A DNA stretch of 64,000 bases, taken from the NCBI GenBank assembly GCA_020635515.1, contig JACJZS010000002.1, positions 682,001 to 746,000 of the forward strand. Direction: 5' to 3'. Positions 59,129 to 64,000 of this stretch are shown here, piece by piece; within the stretch, counting starts at the first letter, position 1; each line of letters begins with the position of its first letter. A program made the position numbers and the translations under genes. This DNA is from Flavobacteriales bacterium. Its GTDB lineage: Bacteria > Bacteroidota > Bacteroidia > Flavobacteriales > Weeksellaceae. The notes below the pieces were generated by a model. That model saw only the letters and a program-made list of their open reading frames with translations, made no database searches and had not been told where the DNA came from.

Positions 59129-61587
59129 TTCTTCTTGGTCTTTTTAGCTGGCGTATTGTCTTTTATAAGTTTTTGCACCTCTTCTAAAGTTAATTTCTGA
59201 GCATCTACTGTTTTAGGAAGATTAATTTTTTTCTTTCCATACGTAATCGTTGATGTTCCCCAACGTCCTTTTTCTAATTTTATACCTTCTTCTTCCCAAA
59301 AATGAATTAATTTTTCTTTATCTTTCCTCTTTTTATCTTCAATTAATTCAACAATATCTCCGTCAGATAAATTATCAAAGTCATACTTTTTTGGAACATT
59401 TATAAATATATCATTCCACTTTATGTAAGGTCCGAATCTTCCTTTTCCTTTGGTTACTTCGTTATTTTCGTACGTAAATATTGGCGCTATTTCTTTTAGT
59501 TTTTGATTAATCAACTCCTTAGATTGTTCCAAAGTAATTTCTGTAGAAATTAAATCTTTCGGAATGGAAACATACAACTTATCATACTTTATATAAGGTC
59601 CGAATCGTCCATTATTTACCTCTACTTTTTTGTCTTTGTACTCTCCTAACTCCTTTGGTAGTTCAAATAATTTTAATGCTTCCTCTAATGTAATTGTAGA
59701 TAAATTCTGATGAGGCAATAATCCTGCAAAAAGTGGTTTTTCTTCATCTTCTACCTCTCCTATCTGCACCATAGGTCCGTATCTTCCTATTCGCACATGC
59801 ACATTTTTTCCTGTTTTTGGGTCTTCTCCTAATATTCTATCTCCACTTGCTCGCTCGGCATTTTCACTAACATCTTCTACATTGGAATGAAAACCTGAGT
59901 AAAAGCCTTGCAACATATTTGTCCAAGATTCCTTTCCTAGAGCAATATCGTCAAAACGTTCTTCTACTTTAGCTGTAAATCCATATTCCAAAATTTTCCC
60001 GAAATTCTCTGTTAAAAAATCAGAAACTACGATTCCAATATCAGTAGGAATTAATTTATTTTTATCGGCTCCATGCTTTTCTGTAAGCACCTCGTCTTTT
60101 ATTTTTTCAGAAACTAAACTTAACTGATTGTAGTTGCGTTCTTCTCCATCACGAGTTCCTTTTACCACATACTCTCTCTGCTGAATTGTAGATATAGTTG
60201 GCGCATAAGTAGAAGGTCTTCCTATTCCTAATTCTTCTAATTGTTTAACTAATGACGCTTCTGTATATCTTGGCAATGGTCTTGAAAAACGTTCAACTGC
60301 TTGAATCGACGAATAACTAACTTTTTCTCCTTTAATCAATTTAGGAAGCATTCCTTTCTGTAAATTATTCCCTTTGTTATCTTGGTATACCTTTAAAAAA
60401 CCATCAAATACAATAACTTCTCCTGAAGCTACAAATTGCTGTTTTAAATTAGACGCAACAATATCAACTTTTGTTTTTTCAAATTGAGCTTCTGCCATTT
60501 GGCTTGCAATTGTTCGCCTCCATATCAGTTCATAAAGACGAATTTGATCTGGATTATCTCCGATTGACTTTATACTCATATTAGTCGGACGAATTGCCTC
60601 GTGTGCTTCTTGAGCTCCTTTAGATTTTGTCTGATATACTCTTGGTTTCGAATAGCTTTCTCCGTATTCTTTAACAATTAATGACTTTGCTGAATTTACC
60701 GCCTCGTTTGATAAATTTACAGAGTCCGTTCTCATATAAGTAATATGTCCTGCTTCGTATAACTGCTGAGCATTTCTCATGGTACGAGAAACCGACATTC
60801 CTAATTTAAGAGATGCTTCCTGTTGCAAAGTTGATGTAGTAAATGGTGCTGACGGACTTCTTTTAGCTGGTTTTTTTTCTACAGCATCTATAATGAAATC
60901 AGATAAAATACAACTTTCTAAAAACGTTCTTGCTTGTTCCTTTTCTGTAAAAGTATTGTCTAAATCTGCAATAAACTCTTGCTTATCTTCATTTAAGAAA
61001 GTTCCTCTTACTTTGTAAACAGAAGTTGCTTGAAACTTCTCTATTTCTTTCTCTCGTTCTGCAATAAGTCTAAGTGCTACCGATTGTACTCTACCAGCAG
61101 ATAATCCTGGACGAACCTTTTTCCATAATACAGGAGATACCTCAAAACCTACAATTCTATCTAAAACTCTTCTTGCTTGCTGAGCATCAACTAAGTTTTC
61201 ATCTATGGTGCGTGGATTTTGAATTGCCTTTTCAATTGCACTTTTGGTAATCTCATGAAAAACAATTCGTTTGGTATTGTCTTTTTTTAATTTTAATTCA
61301 TTAAACAAATGCCACGCAATTGCTTCTCCTTCTCGATCTTCATCGGAAGCAAGCCAAACGATATCCGCTTTTTTTGCTTGTTCTTTTAATTTCTTAACTA
61401 CTTCTTTTTTTTCAGGAGAAACCTTATAGGTTGGCTTAAAATTATTCTCTATGTCTATTCCCATTCCCTTTTTAGGCAAGTCTGTGATGTGTCCAAAACT
61501 GGAAAGAACATCAAAATCTTTTCCTAAATATTTCTGGATTGTTTTTGCTTTTGCTGGTGACTCAACGATAACTAGGTTTTTTGACAT
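59125..61587 (-). CDS. topA: DNA topoisomerase I
   Basis: The 820-residue type IA enzyme has the Toprim domain (LVIVESPAKAKTIQKYLG, LASDEDREGEAIAWHL), the active-site Tyr284 in AGHITYMRTDSVNLS, and SAGRVQSVALRLIAERE. In place of zinc fingers the C-terminus has repeated GRFGPYIKYDKLYVSIP-like modules (about 600-790) and a Lys-rich tail. It relaxes negative supercoils. It is first of a run that leads into the arginase-like gene and the gld genes. Confidence 0.96.
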   Translation of the reverse strand: MSKNLVIVESPAKAKTIQKYLGKDFDVLSSFGHITDLPKKGMGIDIENNFKPTYKVSPEKKEVVKKLKEQAKKADIVWLASDEDREGEAIAWHLFNELKLKKDNTKRIVFHEITKSAIEKAIQNPRTIDENLVDAQQARRVLDRIVGFEVSPVLWKKVRPGLSAGRVQSVALRLIAEREKEIEKFQATSVYKVRGTFLNEDKQEFIADLDNTFTEKEQARTFLESCILSDFIIDAVEKKPAKRSPSAPFTTSTLQQEASLKLGMSVSRTMRNAQQLYEAGHITYMRTDSVNLSNEAVNSAKSLIVKEYGESYSKPRVYQTKSKGAQEAHEAIRPTNMSIKSIGDNPDQIRLYELIWRRTIASQMAEAQFEKTKVDIVASNLKQQFVASGEVIVFDGFLKVYQDNKGNNLQKGMLPKLIKGEKVSYSSIQAVERFSRPLPRYTEASLVKQLEELGIGRPSTYAPTISTIQQREYVVKGTRDGEERNYNQLSLVSEKIKDEVLTEKHGADKNKLIPTDIGIVVSDFLTENFGKILEYGFTAKVEERFDDIALGKESWTNMLQGFYSGFHSNVEDVSENAERASGDRILGEDPKTGKNVHVRIGRYGPMVQIGEVEDEEKPLFAGLLPHQNLSTITLEEALKLFELPKELGEYKDKKVEVNNGRFGPYIKYDKLYVSIPKDLISTEITLEQSKELINQKLKEIAPIFTYENNEVTKGKGRFGPYIKWNDIFINVPKKYDFDNLSDGDIVELIEDKKRKDKEKLIHFWEEEGIKLEKGRWGTSTITYGKKKINLPKTVDAQKLTLEEVQKLIKDNTPAKKTKKK

Positions 61588-61603
61588 AAGAACTGATTTT
61601 GTG

Positions 61604-61636
61604 CAAAAGTAAAATTAAAACTTCTATATTTCCAAA
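61604..61636 (-). promoter_or_regulatory. Promoter of topA (TTTG-N21-TACTTTTG)
   Basis: On the minus strand TTTG at 61633-61636 and TACTTTTG at 61604-61611 match both elements with a 21-base spacer. The -7 box is 16 bases before the topA ATG. Confidence 0.55.
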
Positions 61637-61665
61637 TTATTAAAGTCAAACAAGTTATTATTAAT

Positions 61666-61681
61666 ATATACTGAAGTATAT
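61666..61681. promoter_or_regulatory. Short palindrome upstream of yifB
   Basis: ATATACT and AGTATAT are reverse complements separated by GA. The site precedes TATAATTG at 61686-61693, a possible -7 element for yifB. AT-rich palindromes arise easily by chance, so this is weak. Confidence 0.25.
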
Positions 61682-61705
61682 TTAGTATAATTGCAAAAAA
61701 ATCTG

Positions 61706-63244
61706 ATGTTAGTAAAAACCTATGGAAGTGCCTTAATTGGTGTTTCTGCTCAAATAATAACAGTAGAAGTAAACATCGATAAAGGTGTTGGTTATCATTT
61801 GGTAGGATTGCCAGATAATGCAATAAAAGAAAGTAGTTTTAGGATTTCTGCTGCACTAAAAAATTGCGGATATAAATTCCCTGGTAAAAAAATTACGGTA
61901 AACATGGCACCTGCCGATATGCGAAAAGAAGGTTCAGCATATGATTTAACTATTGCTATTGGCATTCTTGCTGCATCAGATCAAATTAATTCTGAAAATC
62001 TAGACAAATACCTAATCATGGGAGAATTATCTCTTGATGGCTCTCTACAACCACTAAAAGGAGTATTACCAATTGCTATAAAAGCTAGAGAAGAAGGTTT
62101 TAAAGGTTTTATCTTACCTAAATCCAATGCACAAGAAGCTGCTATTGTAAATAATTTAGAAGTTTTAGCTGCGGATAACATCAATCAAGTAATTGATTTC
62201 TTTGATAAAAAAACAGAATTAGAACGTGTAGAATTTGATACTCGAAAAGCATTTTTCGATAATTTAAATGATTTCCCTTTTGATTTTTCGGAAGTAAAAG
62301 GACAAGAAAACGTAAAAAGAGGTTTAGAAATAGCCGCTTCTGGTGGTCATAATATTCTAATGATAGGTCCTCCTGGTAGTGGAAAAACGATGCTAGCAAA
62401 ACGAATCCCATCTATACTACCACCTCTTTCTTTACAAGAAGCATTAGAAACCACTAAAATCCACTCGGTTGCAGGGAAACTAGGTACAAAATCATCGCTT
62501 ATGACTGCACGTCCTTTCAGAAACCCTCACCATACAGTGTCTGATGTAGCATTAGTTGGTGGCGGAAGCTATCCGCAACCTGGAGAAATATCGTTGGCTC
62601 ACAATGGAGTTTTATTTCTAGATGAAATGCCTGAATTTAAACGCCAAGTATTGGAAGTTATGCGTCAACCGTTAGAAGATAGAGAAGTCACTATTTCTAG
62701 AGCAAAATTTACCATTACCTATCCTTCAAGTTTTATGTTGGTTGCTTCTATGAATCCTTCTCCATCTGGATTTTTTGCTGATGACCCAAACAACACCAGT
62801 TCTACCAATGAAATTCAACGGTATATGAATAAAATTTCAGGCCCTTTGTTGGATAGAATTGACATTCATATAGAAGTAGTTCCTGTTAATTTTGACGATT
62901 TATCCGACAAAAGAAAAGGAGAACCAAGCATCGAAATTAGAAAAAGAGTAATTAAAGCACGAGAAATCCAAAATGAACGATTTAAAGAGTTAAAAGATAT
63001 ACACTATAACGCTCAAATGCCTCCTAAACAAATGGAAAAATACTGCCAATTAGACGATAAATCATTTCAACTACTAAAAACAGCTATGGAAAAACTCAAC
63101 CTTTCTGCACGTGCCTACGACAGAATTCTACGCGTTGCTCGCACCATTGCAGATTTAGATGCTTCTGAAAATATCCAAACTGGTCATATTGCAGAAGCAA
63201 TCCAATACAGAAGTTTAGATAGAGAAGGATTTTTTAACAACTAA
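61706..63244 (+). CDS. yifB: YifB/ComM-like Mg-chelatase-family AAA+ ATPase
   Basis: From the ATG at 61706 the protein has 512 residues. The N-terminal ChlI-like Lon-type domain (about 1-180, LVKTYGSALIGVSAQIITVE, MAPADMRKEGSAYDLTIAIG) precedes an AAA+ core with Walker A GPPGSGKT (221-228), Walker B GVLFLDEMPEFKRQVLE and the C-terminal LNLSARAYDRILRVARTIADL. ComM acts in branch migration during natural transformation. A TTG at 61691 would add five residues, but ATG fits better. Confidence 0.93.
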   Translation: MLVKTYGSALIGVSAQIITVEVNIDKGVGYHLVGLPDNAIKESSFRISAALKNCGYKFPGKKITVNMAPADMRKEGSAYDLTIAIGILAASDQINSENLDKYLIMGELSLDGSLQPLKGVLPIAIKAREEGFKGFILPKSNAQEAAIVNNLEVLAADNINQVIDFFDKKTELERVEFDTRKAFFDNLNDFPFDFSEVKGQENVKRGLEIAASGGHNILMIGPPGSGKTMLAKRIPSILPPLSLQEALETTKIHSVAGKLGTKSSLMTARPFRNPHHTVSDVALVGGGSYPQPGEISLAHNGVLFLDEMPEFKRQVLEVMRQPLEDREVTISRAKFTITYPSSFMLVASMNPSPSGFFADDPNNTSSTNEIQRYMNKISGPLLDRIDIHIEVVPVNFDDLSDKRKGEPSIEIRKRVIKAREIQNERFKELKDIHYNAQMPPKQMEKYCQLDDKSFQLLKTAMEKLNLSARAYDRILRVARTIADLDASENIQTGHIAEAIQYRSLDREGFFNN

Positions 63245-63263
63245 CTGTAAGCATCCCTATTGT

Positions 63264-63300
63264 AAAGCCACTTTAGATAAATCTAAAGTGGCTTTATTTA
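63264..63300. terminator. Bidirectional terminator after yifB and the surface-protein gene
   Basis: AAAGCCACTTTAGA and TCTAAAGTGGCTTT form a perfect 14-bp stem with loop TAAA, followed by ATTTA. It lies between the convergent ends of yifB and the leucine-rich-repeat gene and can serve both. Confidence 0.85.
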
Positions 63301-63319
63301 AAAGATTATAGTGAGAAAA

Positions 63320-64000
63320 TTAAATTCCTCCTCCGTCAACAATTGTCCAACCATCATTGGTAATGATGTTGGTACGTGCGGTTTCTGCTGGTGAACCTAA
63401 GGTATATTTTGAGTTGCCAAAACTAGCATTTACTCCTGGTTTTAAAGTGAGTGCATCCCAATTGATAAGCGTCTGATTATAGATAGCATTGGTCATACCT
63501 GTTCCTACCATAAAATTAGTAAAACTAGTAGAATTACTTACGTTCCAATTACTTACATTCAATACCCCTGTAAGACCTCCACATCCACTAAACTGTCCAG
63601 CAAAAGTAGTTCCCAAACCTACATTCCAATTAGAAACATTTAAGCTTGTTAAGCTACTGCAACCAAGGAACTGAGAAGAAAAAGTTGTTCCTTTACTCAC
63701 ATTCCAGTTGGTTACATTTAAACTTATTAAGCTACTACATTGTCTAAACTGAGAAGAAAAATTAGTTCCATTACTTACATTCCAGTTGCTCACATCTAAA
63801 GTGGTAAGACTAGTACAACCATAAAATTGATTAGCAAAATTAGTACATAAACCTGAATTCCAATTAGAAGCATTTACGCTTGTTAAGCTAGTACAACCTT
63901 GAAACTGGCTTTGAAAAGTTGTTGCCTTACTTACATTCCAGTTACCTGCATCTAAAGTTGTTAGGGAAGTACACGATTGAAACTGGCTTTGAAAAGTTAT
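63320..64000 (-). CDS. BspA-like leucine-rich-repeat surface protein, 5' partial
   Basis: The frame is open to the window edge (227 codons visible) and the start lies beyond 64000. It contains at least six 26-residue units of the type TFSSQFLGCSSLTSLNVSNWNV, the DUF285/BspA-type repeat, then a closing segment (NASFGNSKYTLGSPAETA and NDGWTIVDGGGI) that ends these proteins. Such proteins are often exported to the cell surface as adhesins. A type IX sorting domain is not visible at the C-terminus. Each unit is 78 bases, and the DNA is correspondingly repetitive. Confidence 0.85.
   Translation of the reverse strand: MTFQSQFQSCTSLTTLDAGNWNVSKATTFQSQFQGCTSLTSVNASNWNSGLCTNFANQFYGCTSLTTLDVSNWNVSNGTNFSSQFRQCSSLISLNVTNWNVSKGTTFSSQFLGCSSLTSLNVSNWNVGLGTTFAGQFSGCGGLTGVLNVSNWNVSNSTSFTNFMVGTGMTNAIYNQTLINWDALTLKPGVNASFGNSKYTLGSPAETARTNIITNDGWTIVDGGGI

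Noticed and set aside
61691..61705. TTG start for yifB
   Set aside because: It lies inside the likely -7 element, and the family starts at the ATG at 61706.
63320..64000. CRISPR-like periodic repeat at the window end
   Set aside because: The 78-bp period is in frame with a 26-residue leucine-rich protein repeat, there are no unique spacers between identical repeats, and no cas genes are present.

Overview
The window looks like a chromosomal segment of a low-GC member of the Bacteroidota, most likely order Flavobacteriales. The evidence is a contiguous gldK-gldL-gldM-gldN block (type IX secretion / gliding), GldI-like and GldA-like proteins, a fused E1-alpha/E1-beta 2-oxoacid dehydrogenase, S10-spc-alpha ribosomal clusters with no map or adk gene between secY and infA, and promoters of the Bacteroidota type (TTTG, about 20 nt, TAnnTTTG). 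I saw no rRNA, tRNA, CRISPR array or insertion sequence.

Layout. 1-5205 (+): truncated thioredoxin-family lipoprotein, electron-transfer flavoprotein etfB-etfA, a GIN-domain lipoprotein and a phosphohexomutase. 5257-5771 (+): a small type II toxin-antitoxin pair. 5789-9097 (-): dCMP deaminase, S41 protease, XerD-like recombinase and a Nudix protein in one tight operon. 9323-13393: PAP2 phosphatase, a GT39-like membrane glycosyltransferase and RmuC, with a possible small RNA at 11704-11802. 13700-15653 (-): groES-groEL. 15654-19182: an accessory island with a LexA/CI-like S24 repressor, a divergent 72-residue putative DNA-binding protein, an operator palindrome between them, and two secreted proteins. 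A promoter-leader-signal-peptide segment is duplicated on both sides of the regulator pair. 19245-24162 (-): a six-gene run from a DHH phosphoesterase and gldI to a VanZ-like membrane protein. 24250-32342: metabolic and miscellaneous genes (fused E1, prephenate dehydratase, gldA-like ABC ATPase, glycogen debranching enzyme, MetH homocysteine domain, methyltransferase).

32504-49493 (-) is one continuous str-S10-spc-alpha translation supercluster from rpsL to rplQ (32 genes, including rpmJ, which is only 38 codons). A promoter lies upstream of rpsL and a strong terminator downstream of rplQ. Its three widest intercistronic gaps each contain a perfect stem-loop. 49648-51445 (-) is atpD-atpC. 51602-53077 holds yebC, an ECF-like sigma factor and an NqrM-like small membrane protein. 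53159-61587 (-) holds topA, an arginase-fold protein that lacks its metal ligands, then gldK-L-M-N. The window ends with yifB (+) and the C-terminal part of a BspA-type leucine-rich-repeat surface protein (-).

The least explained part is 15.7-19.2 kb. Its architecture (duplicated promoter/leader, repressor, operator, Cro-like partner, secreted propeller-like protein and a short companion) suggests a locally controlled or rearranging surface-protein locus. That reading is inference. The second point of interest is the arginase-like pseudoenzyme placed directly before the type IX secretion genes.
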